Origin: DATCJA01 sp963814955
Lineage (GTDB): Bacteria > Acidobacteriota > Vicinamibacteria > Vicinamibacterales > UBA2999
Assembly: GCA_963814955.1 (NCBI GenBank)
Contig: CAWFEX010000006.1
Span: 620,001-684,000, forward strand
Reading direction: 5' to 3'
Length of the DNA: 64,000 nucleotides
The position numbers and the translations under genes were made by a program. Shown here piece by piece: positions 17,298 through 26,186 of this stretch; position 1 is the first letter of the stretch; each line of letters opens with the position of its first letter. The notes under the pieces are model-generated. The model made no database searches, was not told the DNA's origin, and saw only the letters and a program-made list of their open reading frames with translations.

Positions 17298-18641
17298 ATG
17301 AAGGTCGGCATCGTCGTCCAGCGATACGGCGCCGATATCAACGGCGGCGCCGAGCTGCACGCCCGATACATTGCGGAGCGGCTGTCGTCGCATGTCGACG
17401 TGCGTGTCTTCACGACGTGTGCCCGGGACTACGTTACGTGGCGGAACGAGTTTCAGCCGGGAATCGAACACGTCAACGGAATTCCGGTCGAACGGTTTCC
17501 TGTCTTGCGAGAGCGCGATGAGGGCGACTTCGGCCTTCGGTCGCAGCGGGTGTTCGGCCGGGCTCACACGCTGCAGGAAGAGTTCGAGTGGCTCGAGAGC
17601 CAGGGGCCCGTCTGTCCTGCTCTGGTAACGCGAGTTCGGCAGTCGGCGGCTGATTTCGACTTCGTCCTGCTTTTCTGCGTCCGTTACTATCAAACCTATT
17701 ATGCGGCGCGCATCGCACCCGAACGCGCTGTACTCGTTCCGACCGCTGAGCGAGAACCCGCGCTCGGTGTCGCAATCTTTCAGCCGATCTTTCGCGGCGT
17801 CCGCGGCATCATGTACAACTCCTTCGAGGAACGCGCCGCCATCAACGCCGTCTCCGGGAACGATGACGTGCCCGGCGTGGTCGTCGGAGTCGGCACGGTC
17901 ATTCCGCCTTCTGTGCAGCCTGCGCGGGCCCGGCAGAAGTTCGCGTTGAACGATCGGTTCGTCGTCTATGTTGGTCGTATCGACGCCAACAAGGGGTGCG
18001 GTCAGCTGTTCGACTTCTTCATTCGCTACGTCGAACGACCGTGGCGCGCGATCGATCTCGTGCTGATTGGCCAGGGGGATCTGCCGATTCCAAACCATCC
18101 CCGCATCCGACACCTGGGGTTCGTGACGGATCAGGACAAATTCGACGTGATGGCCGCCGCGGAAGCGCTCGTGATGCCTTCGCCCTACGAAAGCCTTTCG
18201 ATGGTTGCCCTCGAGGCATGGGCGCTCGGACGGCCCGTGCTGGCCAACGCCCATTGCGACGTGCTGCTCGGCCAATGCCGCCGCAGCAATGCCGGCTTGT
18301 ATTATCAACATTCGGGCGAGTTCGAAGCGGTGCTCGATCGTCTGCTCGATGATTCCGCCCTCGCCGACAAGCTTGGCGAACACGGCCGCCACTACTTTGC
18401 CAGTCACTACAGCTGGCCGGTGATCGAACGCAAATATCTCGACATGTTCGAGCAGCTAAAATCGGCGCCGCGTCCGGGCGGGATGGAGCCGCCGCCGGGC
18501 TGGCTCGCGCGGCATCGATCGGACGTACCGCCGGCCATTGATGTGGTCGCCGGATTGCCGTCTGGTCCTGTGCTCGAAGACGTCGGCGACCGAACCGACA
18601 ACGACGATGCGGCCGGGACACGCCTCGAGGCGCGCGCATGA
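17298..18641 (+). CDS. GT4-type glycosyltransferase (GT-B fold), first copy
   Basis: A 447-residue GT-B glycosyltransferase. The N-terminal MKVGIVVQRYGADINGGAEL is the acceptor-side glycine loop, and the donor-side domain has FVVYVGRIDANKGCGQLFDF. The EX7E motif lies in SPYESLSMVALEAWALGRP (about 294-312), with both acidic residues kept. The last 60 residues are a proline-rich extension. It shares clear similarity along its length with the next gene, so the two arose by duplication. The start overlaps nothing, but the stop overlaps the next gene by 4 bp. Sugar and acceptor are unknown. Confidence 0.9.
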   Translation: MKVGIVVQRYGADINGGAELHARYIAERLSSHVDVRVFTTCARDYVTWRNEFQPGIEHVNGIPVERFPVLRERDEGDFGLRSQRVFGRAHTLQEEFEWLESQGPVCPALVTRVRQSAADFDFVLLFCVRYYQTYYAARIAPERAVLVPTAEREPALGVAIFQPIFRGVRGIMYNSFEERAAINAVSGNDDVPGVVVGVGTVIPPSVQPARARQKFALNDRFVVYVGRIDANKGCGQLFDFFIRYVERPWRAIDLVLIGQGDLPIPNHPRIRHLGFVTDQDKFDVMAAAEALVMPSPYESLSMVALEAWALGRPVLANAHCDVLLGQCRRSNAGLYYQHSGEFEAVLDRLLDDSALADKLGEHGRHYFASHYSWPVIERKYLDMFEQLKSAPRPGGMEPPPGWLARHRSDVPPAIDVVAGLPSGPVLEDVGDRTDNDDAAGTRLEARA

Positions 18642-19909
18642 AGTTTGGGTTCGTGACGCCTCGCTACGGAGCGGACATACCCGGCGGGTCAGAACATGTG
18701 TGCCGCCTGCTGGCAGAGCAGGTGAGTCAGCGCCACAGCGTGGACGTGCTAACGACGTGTGCGCGCGATCCGCAAACATGGAAGAACGAGTATTCCGAAG
18801 GTGCCGACCGGGTACGCGGGGTGCTGGTCCGCCGCTTCGCGGTGAACCAGGAGCACGATCGTACTGCGTTCCGTCATCTCTCAACGCGGATGTACGGCAG
18901 GCCGAACGGCTACGAAGACGAACAGGAATGGGTGCGACGTCTCGGACCAACGTCGCCTGCGCTGATCGAGTTCCTGAAACGCCAGCACCGATCGTACGAT
19001 GCCCTGCTTTTCTTCTCTCTCTATCATGCAACCACGGTGTTCGGGCTCGCGGTCGTTCCCGAGCGCACTGTGTTATTTCCGTGTCTGCACCTGGACTCGG
19101 CGCTTCGGTTCGGAATCTGGGCCGAAGTGTTCGGCGCTGCCAAGGCCGTGGGCTATCTGTCGGAGGCCGAACGAACTCTGGCGCGCCGGTTTCTACGCGT
19201 GCCGACGCCGGACGAAGTGGTCGGCGTCGGCATCGAACCGCCGGCACAGCAGAGTTATCCGCGTCACCAGCAGGATCCTGCCGACGAGATGTCCGAAGAA
19301 CAGCGGGATCAGGAAGACTCCACGACCGAGGCGGAAACCGCCGACTATCTGGCAGGACGCGGCGTTCCGTTTCGACGTCGTCATCGCCTTTACGGCTCCT
19401 TCGTTTTGTACGGGGGCCGCGTGCAGCCTGACAACGGCTGCGAAGAAATGCTGGACTATTTCGACTCCTACGCAGCGACCAACGACAATGCCGCGCTCGT
19501 GCTGATGGGCGCCAAGCTGATGAAAGTTCCTGAACGGGCGTATCTACGCATGGGGGGCGTGCTTCCCGAGCGTGAGCGGATGATTGCGTGTGAAGCGGCC
19601 GACGTGACTCTGGCTCCCGAATGTGACGATCTGGCGGCGACGACGGTCCTTGAGAGTTTTGCGGTCGGTACGCCGGTGCTCGCCAACGCACGAAACGACG
19701 CGGCCGTGGATTACTGCCGCCGCGCCAATGCGGGACTGTACTACTCCAGCCGCGATGAGTTCACCGAGGCGCTGCGGCTGCTGATGGCCGACCCCCGGCT
19801 CCGTGCCCGGCTTGGCGAAAACGGGCGCCGGTATATCCGTGTCAACCACCGATGGGACGCCGTCATCGGCAGGTTCGAACGGCTCGTCATGCGCGTCAGA
19901 AAATCATGA
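18638..19909 (+). CDS. GT4-type glycosyltransferase, second copy, with altered motif
   Basis: A 423-residue paralogue of the preceding gene (MKFGFVTPRYGADIPGGSEH, then LTTCARDPQTWKNEYSEG). It has an acidic insert of about 30 residues between its two domains (EMSEEQRDQEDSTTEAETAD). In the EX7E motif the first Glu is replaced by Asp (DLAATTVLES), which may alter donor use or activity. It overlaps its sister gene by 4 bp, so the two proteins are probably made together and may work in sequence or as a pair. Confidence 0.88.
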   Translation: MKFGFVTPRYGADIPGGSEHVCRLLAEQVSQRHSVDVLTTCARDPQTWKNEYSEGADRVRGVLVRRFAVNQEHDRTAFRHLSTRMYGRPNGYEDEQEWVRRLGPTSPALIEFLKRQHRSYDALLFFSLYHATTVFGLAVVPERTVLFPCLHLDSALRFGIWAEVFGAAKAVGYLSEAERTLARRFLRVPTPDEVVGVGIEPPAQQSYPRHQQDPADEMSEEQRDQEDSTTEAETADYLAGRGVPFRRRHRLYGSFVLYGGRVQPDNGCEEMLDYFDSYAATNDNAALVLMGAKLMKVPERAYLRMGGVLPERERMIACEAADVTLAPECDDLAATTVLESFAVGTPVLANARNDAAVDYCRRANAGLYYSSRDEFTEALRLLMADPRLRARLGENGRRYIRVNHRWDAVIGRFERLVMRVRKS

Positions 19910-19945
19910 AGCTGCCTCACGCGTTGGCGCGCGGCAGGCACCGCC

Positions 19946-20590
19946 ATGGCCGTCAGTGACGAGCTGTTCGCCTTTGTGCGCGACGCGCTGACGCGCGGGC
20001 TTTCACGCCGGGACGTCGAGGCGGCGCTCAAGCAGGCAGGCTGGAGCCCGGAGCGCGTCGACGCGGCGCTCGCGGCTTTTGCGCCAATTGACTTTCCAAT
20101 ACCGGTTCCCAGACCACAGCCCTCGCTGTCTGCGCGAGAAGCATTCACGTATCTCCTGATCTTCACCACGCTTTATACGGTGGCGTTCAACCTCGGTCGT
20201 CTTTCGTTCGAATTCATCAATCTGGCGTTTCCTGACGCTGTCTCGCCGCCGCGACAGCAGTTCGTCGCGGCGTCGATTCGGTGGTCAGTGTCATCGCTGA
20301 TCGTGGCGCTGCCGGTGTTCTTGCACATGTCGCACGTGGCCGGCCGCGCCGCGCAGATCGATCCGAACATGCGTTTGTCGCCAGTGCGTCGATGGTTGAC
20401 GTATCTCACACTCTTCATTGCGGCGTGCGTGTTGATCGGGGATTTCGTCAGCCTCGTCTACAACGTTCTTGGTGGCGAACTCACGGTGCGATTCGTTCTG
20501 AAGGTGCTGACTGTTGGAATCATCGCCGGAACTGTCTTCTGGTACTACTTGTCGGAACTCAGGCTTGACGAGCGAGACCCCAGGGCATGA
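19946..20590 (+). CDS. DUF5671 membrane protein
   Basis: A 214-residue protein with a UBA-like helical N-terminus (residues 1-45, including RGLSRRDVEAALKQAGWSPE), then four or five predicted membrane segments from about residue 60 (FTYLLIFTTLYTVAFNLGRL and later LTLFIAACVLIGDFVSLVYN). This arrangement matches DUF5671 proteins. It starts 36 bp after the second glycosyltransferase and overlaps the next gene by 4 bp. The function is unknown, and its position suggests an envelope role. Confidence 0.8.
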   Translation: MAVSDELFAFVRDALTRGLSRRDVEAALKQAGWSPERVDAALAAFAPIDFPIPVPRPQPSLSAREAFTYLLIFTTLYTVAFNLGRLSFEFINLAFPDAVSPPRQQFVAASIRWSVSSLIVALPVFLHMSHVAGRAAQIDPNMRLSPVRRWLTYLTLFIAACVLIGDFVSLVYNVLGGELTVRFVLKVLTVGIIAGTVFWYYLSELRLDERDPRA

Positions 20591-21010
20591 TGCGGCTCTC
20601 GCGTCCCCAGCTCCTCGCCGGCCTGCTGGCGCTTGTCGTCGTCGTCGCCGTGGTCGCCGGCATCGTCGTCGTCGGCTCGCCTGCGGAACAACGAACACAA
20701 CGACTCGACGAACGTCGGGTTGGCGATCTCGCCTCCATTGCCCAGGCGGCAGACCTGTATTGGACTCGACATGCGCAGCTCCCCACCTCGCTGAACGAGC
20801 TCACGAGCGAGCCTGGAACCCGCCTCCGCGCAAACGACCCGGAGACGAACGCTCCTTACGAGTACCCGAAGGTTGGACGCTTCATCATCCTTCGAAGTGT
20901 GTGCGCAGTTTCAACGACAGTCGCAGCAGGATTCGGTAGCAGTGGACAGGTTCTGGCTGCACGGTAACGGACGGCAATGCTTTCGACGAAGGGCGCGCAC
21001 CGTTGACTGA
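20587..21010 (+). CDS. Small pseudopilin-like anchored protein, frameshifted
   Basis: The open frame from 20587 to 20967 encodes an N-terminal membrane anchor (LLALVVVVAVVAGIVVVG), then RRVGDLASIAQAADLYWTRH and LPTSLNELTSEPGTR, like small GspG-type domains of Acidobacteria. After APYEYPKV the frame turns into unrelated sequence. Removing one G of the GG at 20875-20876 continues it as DASSSFEVCAQF, then VDRFWLHGNGRQCFRR, ending with TGA at 21008-21010. That tail is what such proteins normally carry, so the gene is broken by a one-base insertion or the assembly has an error. The restored stop overlaps the CTG start of the next gene. Confidence 0.72.
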
Positions 21011-21669
21011 GCCGGATCAGGACGTACCGGTACAGCGAGGACCTGCAAAGTCCGGAGGACGCGAAGGCATGGGCCGACGCGGCAGACAGAAAACGGCCGC
21101 TGCGCGTTCGGATTCGAAACGCCATCGTCGAGCGGCTCTCAGCGCTCCCACCGGGCGCCCGGGTCCTCGAGCTCGGATCGGGTCCGGGTTTTCTCGCCGA
21201 ACAGGTTCTGAGCCGCTGTACTCACATCGCCAACTACACGATGTTGGATTTCTCGCAGCCGATGCTCGACATGAGCCGAGCACGCGTCCAGCGCTTTGCC
21301 TCGGCCACGCTGGTGCTGGGTGACTTCAGGTCACACGAGTGGATGCGCAACGTCGCATCAGCGTACGACGCAGTCGTGTCGATGCAGGCGGTGCACGAGG
21401 TTCGCCACAAGCGTCACGTCCCGCGCCTGTATCAGCAGGTTCACACGCTCCTCGCCACCAATGGAGTGTTTCTGATCGCTGACCGTGTCCCGGAAGACGA
21501 TTCAGTGCGCAGTGCGGCGCTGTTCATGACAGCGCACGAACAGGTCAAGGCGCTGGACGAGGCGGGATTCGTGGACGTTCGCGTCGTGATGTCGGGCGAC
21601 GCACTCGTGTTCTGTGAATGCAGGAAGCCCGGCACGACGCCGTCTACTTCAGCCGCTACTCGCGCGTGA
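21007..21669 (+). CDS. Class I SAM-dependent methyltransferase
   Basis: The frame is open from 21007 to 21669 (220 residues). The SAM-binding motif I is VLELGSGPGFLAEQVL, followed by YTMLDFSQPMLDMSRAR and VLGDF (motifs II and III). An internal ATG at 21241 would delete motif I, so the real start lies upstream. The only candidate matching operon logic is CTG at 21007, overlapping the restored stop of the preceding gene in CTGA, where ATGA would be usual. The substrate is unknown; quinone, lipid or small-molecule methylation are all possible. It converges on the NtrC gene, with a 14-bp overlap. Confidence 0.8.
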   Translation: MSRIRTYRYSEDLQSPEDAKAWADAADRKRPLRVRIRNAIVERLSALPPGARVLELGSGPGFLAEQVLSRCTHIANYTMLDFSQPMLDMSRARVQRFASATLVLGDFRSHEWMRNVASAYDAVVSMQAVHEVRHKRHVPRLYQQVHTLLATNGVFLIADRVPEDDSVRSAALFMTAHEQVKALDEAGFVDVRVVMSGDALVFCECRKPGTTPSTSAATRA

Positions 21670-22789
21670 GCTCGGTGGCGGGGAATGCCGGCCGCGAGCG
21701 CGACGACCCGGCTTCCTTCGACGCTCCGTCGGGCTCGGTCGATTCGGTCGCGCCGTTCTTTTTTCGGCGTGGTCCTATTTCGTACCGCTTGATCATCTCG
21801 TTGAGCGTGGTCGGTTTGATTCGCAGCAGCTCCGCCGCGCGTTTCTGAACGCCGCCCGCTGCGTCGAGCGTCGACTCGATGAGCCGCTTCTCCACGCTCA
21901 TGATGACCTCCTTGAAGGAAATGCCTTCAGGAGGCACTACGAACCTCGGAATGTGGAACGAGGGAGACGATCGCACGTGTTCGGGAACCAGATCCGCGCC
22001 GATCCGCGGTCCCGCCGTAAGAACCACTGCCCGCTCGATGACATTTTCGAGCTCCCTCACGTTGCCCGGCCAGTCGTAGTCCATCAGCAGATCGAGCGCA
22101 TCGACCGTCAGCTCCAAACCAGGCTTGTTGTTCTCGCGGCTGTACTTTTCGAGGAAATGCTGGGCGAGCACCGGAACGTCTTCTTTTCGTTCGCGCAGGG
22201 GCGGCAGCGCGATGTTGATGACATGCAGGCGGTAGTACAGATCTTCGCGGAACCGTCCGGTGCTCACCATTTCGCGCAGGTCGCAGTTCGTGGCGGCGAT
22301 GATCCGCACGTCAACCTTGATCGTTTCCATCCCTCCCAGGCGCATGAACTCGCGCTCCTGCATGACACGCAGCAGCTTGGCCTGTGTCTCCAGGGGAATG
22401 TTGCCGATCTCGTCGAAAAAGATGCTGCCGCGATCTGCGACGTCGCACAGTCCTTTTTTCGGATACACGGCCCCGGTGAACGCCCCTTTCACGTGGCCGA
22501 ATAACGTCGACTCGAGCAGATCTGAGGGCAGGTTTCCCGAGTTCACCGTGACGAACGCCCGGTCCGCACGCGAGGAATGTGCGTGGATCGCACGGGCAAC
22601 GAGCTCCTTGCCGGTTCCACTCTCACCCGTGACCAAAATGGTCGAGCGGCTCGGCGCCGCCTGAATGATCAAGTTGAACACCTGCTTCATGCGCGAGCTG
22701 CGGCCGATGATGCCGGCGAAGTGCTCACGCTGCGCCTGAAGCGTCTGGCGCAGCGCAGTGTTTTCCGCTTTCAGCTGGCGCCGTTCCAC
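21656..22789 (-). CDS. NtrC-type sigma-54 activator, AAA+ and DNA-binding part (frameshifted from its receiver)
   Basis: A 377-residue fragment with the sigma-54 activator ATPase: Walker A GESGTGKELVARAI, the sigma-54-contact loop GAFTGA, Walker B GSIFFDEIG, and the arginine-finger region. A Fis-type helix-turn-helix follows near 315-345 (VQKRAAELLRIKPTTLNEMI) and a disordered tail. The GTG at 22789 is not a natural N-terminus. The preceding receiver-domain frame overlaps it by 19 bp, and adding one base near 22807 fuses them as one NtrC protein of about 495 residues. Presence of GAFTGA means it should activate sigma-54 promoters. Confidence 0.9.
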   Translation of the reverse strand: MERRQLKAENTALRQTLQAQREHFAGIIGRSSRMKQVFNLIIQAAPSRSTILVTGESGTGKELVARAIHAHSSRADRAFVTVNSGNLPSDLLESTLFGHVKGAFTGAVYPKKGLCDVADRGSIFFDEIGNIPLETQAKLLRVMQEREFMRLGGMETIKVDVRIIAATNCDLREMVSTGRFREDLYYRLHVINIALPPLRERKEDVPVLAQHFLEKYSRENNKPGLELTVDALDLLMDYDWPGNVRELENVIERAVVLTAGPRIGADLVPEHVRSSPSFHIPRFVVPPEGISFKEVIMSVEKRLIESTLDAAGGVQKRAAELLRIKPTTLNEMIKRYEIGPRRKKNGATESTEPDGASKEAGSSRSRPAFPATELTRE

Positions 22790-23145
22790 GGCATTCCGTA
22801 CGGCGACAGTACCTCGTCGTTCTTGAAGGGCTTGGTAATGTAGTCGAAGGCGCCAAGCTTCATCGCCGAGATCGCGGATTCGACCGACGCAAACGCCGTA
22901 ATCATCAGGATCGGCAGCTCGTCATCGGCTTTCTTCAGTTCTTGGAGCGTCGCCATTCCGTCAATCCCGGGCATCATCAAATCGACGATAGCGGTGTCGA
23001 AGGGCACTGATTTCGCCAGCTCGATTCCCTCGGCGCCCGTTGCCGCGAGCCGCACCTGATAACCCTCGCGCGTCAGCAGCGCTTCGAGGATCTCCCGCAT
23101 GATTTCTTCATCGTCGACGACCAGGATGGAAGCATGACGCGGCAT
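22771..23145 (-). CDS. Receiver domain of the NtrC-type regulator (frameshifted)
   Basis: From ATG 23145 the frame encodes a complete response-regulator receiver: ILVVDDEEIMREIL (acidic pocket), TAIVDLMMPGIDG with the phospho-acceptor Asp, and KLGAFDYITKPF with the conserved Lys. It runs into LSPYGMPWNGAS and stops. The normal continuation in the family (V-R-N-A-V-E-R-R-Q-L) is present in the next frame, so a single base is missing near 22806-22808. An in-frame start further upstream would overlap the kinase gene and is rejected. It lies 14 bp after the histidine kinase gene. Confidence 0.9.
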   Translation of the reverse strand: MPRHASILVVDDEEIMREILEALLTREGYQVRLAATGAEGIELAKSVPFDTAIVDLMMPGIDGMATLQELKKADDELPILMITAFASVESAISAMKLGAFDYITKPFKNDEVLSPYGMPWNGAS

Positions 23146-23159
23146 GGAGAGACCTGCTG

Positions 23160-26090
23160 CTAGGAGTGCGCCGCCCTTGAACCAGCTGAGGCGGCACGGA
23201 TCGGTGACGCGGCTGGAGGCGGCAGCTGAAGAATGAATCGTGTTCCGTGACCGACAGCGCTCTCGCACTCGATCGAGCCGAAATGCTCTCGCACGATGCC
23301 GTAGGTAATGGACAAACCAAGGCCGGTGCCGTGGCCCATTGATTTCGTGGTGAAAAACGGATCGTAAATCCTTGCAAGATACTCGCTCGGAATGCCGGCA
23401 CCCGTGTCGGCCACTTCAACCATCGGCGAGCCGTCTTTGAGCGACGTCCGCACCGAGAGCCATCCGCCCTTGGGCATCGCATCTTTCGCGTTCAGGAACA
23501 AATTCAGAAACACCTGCTGCAGCTTGTGCTCGAAGCCAAGAACGACGACAGGCGCAGTGTGCAGTTCGCGGCGCACCTTGACGTGGTGAAGTTCGAACTG
23601 ATGCTCCAGCAGCGACAGCACGTCACCAATCACGGCATTCAGGTCCACCGGCCCCATCTCGCCGCCGGCAGCAGCCGCAGGGCGCGACAGGTTCAGCAGA
23701 CCGTTGACGATCTTCGCCGCGCGAAACGTTTGTCGTTCTATTTTTTCCAGAAGGTGCGTGCGGGGATCCTGGGGATCCGATCCTTCGAGCAGCATCTGGG
23801 TGAAGCTCGAGATGCCGGTCAGCGGCGTGTTCACCTCGTGCGCCACACCGGCCGCGAGCACCCCGATCGAAGCCATCTTCTCGGAAATCTGAAGCTGCTC
23901 CTCCAGCTCGACGCGTCGAGTGATGTCTTCGAGAATCACAATCGTGCCGACGGTGGCGTGCACATTACCTTCCGACGCGCGCAGTGGCACGACCGCGACA
24001 TTGACGAGAATCGTCGATGCCGGGGCAGCACTACGCGGCGAGAGCCGGATGCGGGAGAGCATCGCCCCGTCAGGCGTATCGCGCCGCGCGGCCCTGACGG
24101 CTTCGACGACCGTCGCATCGAACACTTGTTCCAGCGGCCGCCCCACTGCGTCAGCGCGGGAAACACCGTACAGTTGTTCGAGGGCTCTGTTCCACCGCAC
24201 GATCCTGTCCTCGAGCGTGACGACGAGCAATCCGTCATCGAGCGACTCGAGAATGTTTTCATTGAACGCCCGGAGCCTGTCGAGCTCGACCGCCTTCACA
24301 TGGAGCTGCCGATACAGGCGCGCGTTCTCGAGTGCCGTCGCCATCTGGCCGGCAACCGTGACCAGCAGCGCTGTGTCCTCGCTGTTCAGTGGCTCGCCCG
24401 TTTCCTTGCGCCCAAGAGCCAGCACGGCAATCGTGCCCTCGTTGGACACACACGGAATGAAGTACGAGAGACCGATTTGTCGCCAGAACTCCACCTCCTC
24501 CGGTGAAAATTCGCTCGAAGCAATGGGATCGTCGAGCGCGACGATGTGTCCCGCTCCAAGCCGCGCACCGATCTCCGAACCCGAACTGAGCGGCGCCGGG
24601 TGATCGTCGAAGCCTGACGCGGAGACACACTCGAACTCCGGACCGTCCTCGCTGGCAATCATCAGCGCCATCCGATCGACCACGAGCGTTTCCACCACGC
24701 GGGAGACGAGGCGTTCGGCAAGACGATTCAGATCGAGATCGCTGTTGAGGTCGCGCGCGAACCCCACCAGCGCACGGCGGTAGTCGTAGCGATCGCGGTA
24801 GAACGCGCGATCCAGACCGTTCTGAACGGCCCGTTTCACCGACGGCGCCAGCAGCAGCGCGATCACGGTGACCACTGCGGCGAGAATCCAGTTGTATCCG
24901 ACGTTCTCCCTCGAGAAGAGACGGGTGAATCCCTGCAGCAGAACCACATAGATGGCCACGACGGCCGCCACGGCGGCGATGTATCCGAGAGTGCGCTTGA
25001 TGATGACTTCGACGTCCATCAGCCGGTACCGCACGATCGCCGACGCGTAAGCAAGCGGAACCAGACTCAAGGGAACAGCCGAAAGCTGCATGGGCAACGA
25101 TGGTTCGACGCCCACCGTCCAGGGAATGGCATATCCAAGGACGAACGGGGCGATGCCCAGGCCCGTGCCCCAGGTGAGCCATCGCAGCTGCCGCCTGGCC
25201 GTGATGGAGGACGCGCTGCCGAACACGGGAGTAAGGGCGACGAGACCCGCGACGAAGTACGCCGCCATGTGCGCGTGCTCGAGCCGATCGAGCGTGCCAA
25301 TCACGGCCATGAACAACGGAGCGTTCGAGGCACTGCGAGCCAGCGCAATCGCGCGCGCAATACCCAGTATGGCGGCGGGCACGTAAATCAGGGCGACGAC
25401 GGCCGGGCCGAGGCGGTCGGCCCACGTTGTCGGCTGGCGCTCCGGAAACACCAGGGCGAAGTGCAGGAAGAGCGCGGGCAGCATCAGAATCGAGATGGCG
25501 TCTCCCCAGTAAAAGACCCAGTCGAGACGATCCAGACGCCCGCTGAACGAGAACGTGAAAAGACCGAAAAACGCTACTGACAACCAGAGGAAATGAAGAG
25601 TGGCCGGGTCGCGCGGACGCAGCACGCGAACGGCGCCGCCGACGAGCAGCGTGAAGATACCGATGCCGGCAAGCAGGAAGTAAAAAGGCCTCGCGCCATT
25701 CGGGACGGAGGCGATTCGCAGATCGACAACCTCGCGGGTGCCCAGACGCACCACGGTGTAGCGCGCGGTCGCTCCCGCCTGCGAGCGGTGCAGCGCCTCG
25801 ACCACGTCCTCGACACTCTGAACGGGTGAGTCGTCGATCGCCAACAGCACGTCGCCCCTCTGAACGCCTGCACGTGCGGCTGGCGTCCCGTTGGCGATTT
25901 CGGCCGCGGTCACGCCCTCGGGACGGAGCGTCCAGAGCACACCGTCCTCGACCTCGTCGAAGGTCGCGCGCGCGACGATATTCGCGGCGCCGAGAGACAG
26001 CAGAACGCCCACCACCACGATGGGAAACATGGAGTGCGCCCAGCGGAACGAGGGGCTCTGAAGCCACGGTGCAGCCGACAGTCTTGGCAT
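23160..26090 (-). CDS. Membrane histidine kinase with PDZ, GAF and PAS domains
   Basis: From ATG 26090 the protein has 976 residues. It begins with a membrane segment (FPIVVVGVLLSLG) and an extracytoplasmic PDZ-like domain (GTPAARAGVQRGDVLLAIDD). Seven or eight membrane helices follow to about 440. Next come a GAF domain (about 480-620) and a PAS domain (about 640-750). The HisKA box has the phospho-His in LAAGVAHEVNTPLTGI, and HATPase_c has NLFLNAKDAMPKGG and GTGLGLSITYG. GTG at 26186 is an alternative start adding 32 residues with no signal or family resemblance. Its partner NtrC regulator follows 14 bp later. The PDZ domain suggests sensing of a periplasmic peptide or misfolded protein. 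Confidence 0.9.
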   Translation of the reverse strand: MPRLSAAPWLQSPSFRWAHSMFPIVVVGVLLSLGAANIVARATFDEVEDGVLWTLRPEGVTAAEIANGTPAARAGVQRGDVLLAIDDSPVQSVEDVVEALHRSQAGATARYTVVRLGTREVVDLRIASVPNGARPFYFLLAGIGIFTLLVGGAVRVLRPRDPATLHFLWLSVAFFGLFTFSFSGRLDRLDWVFYWGDAISILMLPALFLHFALVFPERQPTTWADRLGPAVVALIYVPAAILGIARAIALARSASNAPLFMAVIGTLDRLEHAHMAAYFVAGLVALTPVFGSASSITARRQLRWLTWGTGLGIAPFVLGYAIPWTVGVEPSLPMQLSAVPLSLVPLAYASAIVRYRLMDVEVIIKRTLGYIAAVAAVVAIYVVLLQGFTRLFSRENVGYNWILAAVVTVIALLLAPSVKRAVQNGLDRAFYRDRYDYRRALVGFARDLNSDLDLNRLAERLVSRVVETLVVDRMALMIASEDGPEFECVSASGFDDHPAPLSSGSEIGARLGAGHIVALDDPIASSEFSPEEVEFWRQIGLSYFIPCVSNEGTIAVLALGRKETGEPLNSEDTALLVTVAGQMATALENARLYRQLHVKAVELDRLRAFNENILESLDDGLLVVTLEDRIVRWNRALEQLYGVSRADAVGRPLEQVFDATVVEAVRAARRDTPDGAMLSRIRLSPRSAAPASTILVNVAVVPLRASEGNVHATVGTIVILEDITRRVELEEQLQISEKMASIGVLAAGVAHEVNTPLTGISSFTQMLLEGSDPQDPRTHLLEKIERQTFRAAKIVNGLLNLSRPAAAAGGEMGPVDLNAVIGDVLSLLEHQFELHHVKVRRELHTAPVVVLGFEHKLQQVFLNLFLNAKDAMPKGGWLSVRTSLKDGSPMVEVADTGAGIPSEYLARIYDPFFTTKSMGHGTGLGLSITYGIVREHFGSIECESAVGHGTRFILQLPPPAASPIRAASAGSRAAHS

Positions 26091-26186
26091 CGAATGGTCG
26101 TACGGACGAGACACCACGTCCGCGAAGTCGCTCGAGGGAGCAAACGATATACCACGCCGCGCGTCGTCTGATCGGTCGTAAAGCAC

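Noticed and set aside
22771..23145. Programmed ribosomal frameshift in the NtrC regulator
   Set aside because: No slippery heptamer or downstream stem is evident, and three similar single-base breaks elsewhere suggest error instead.
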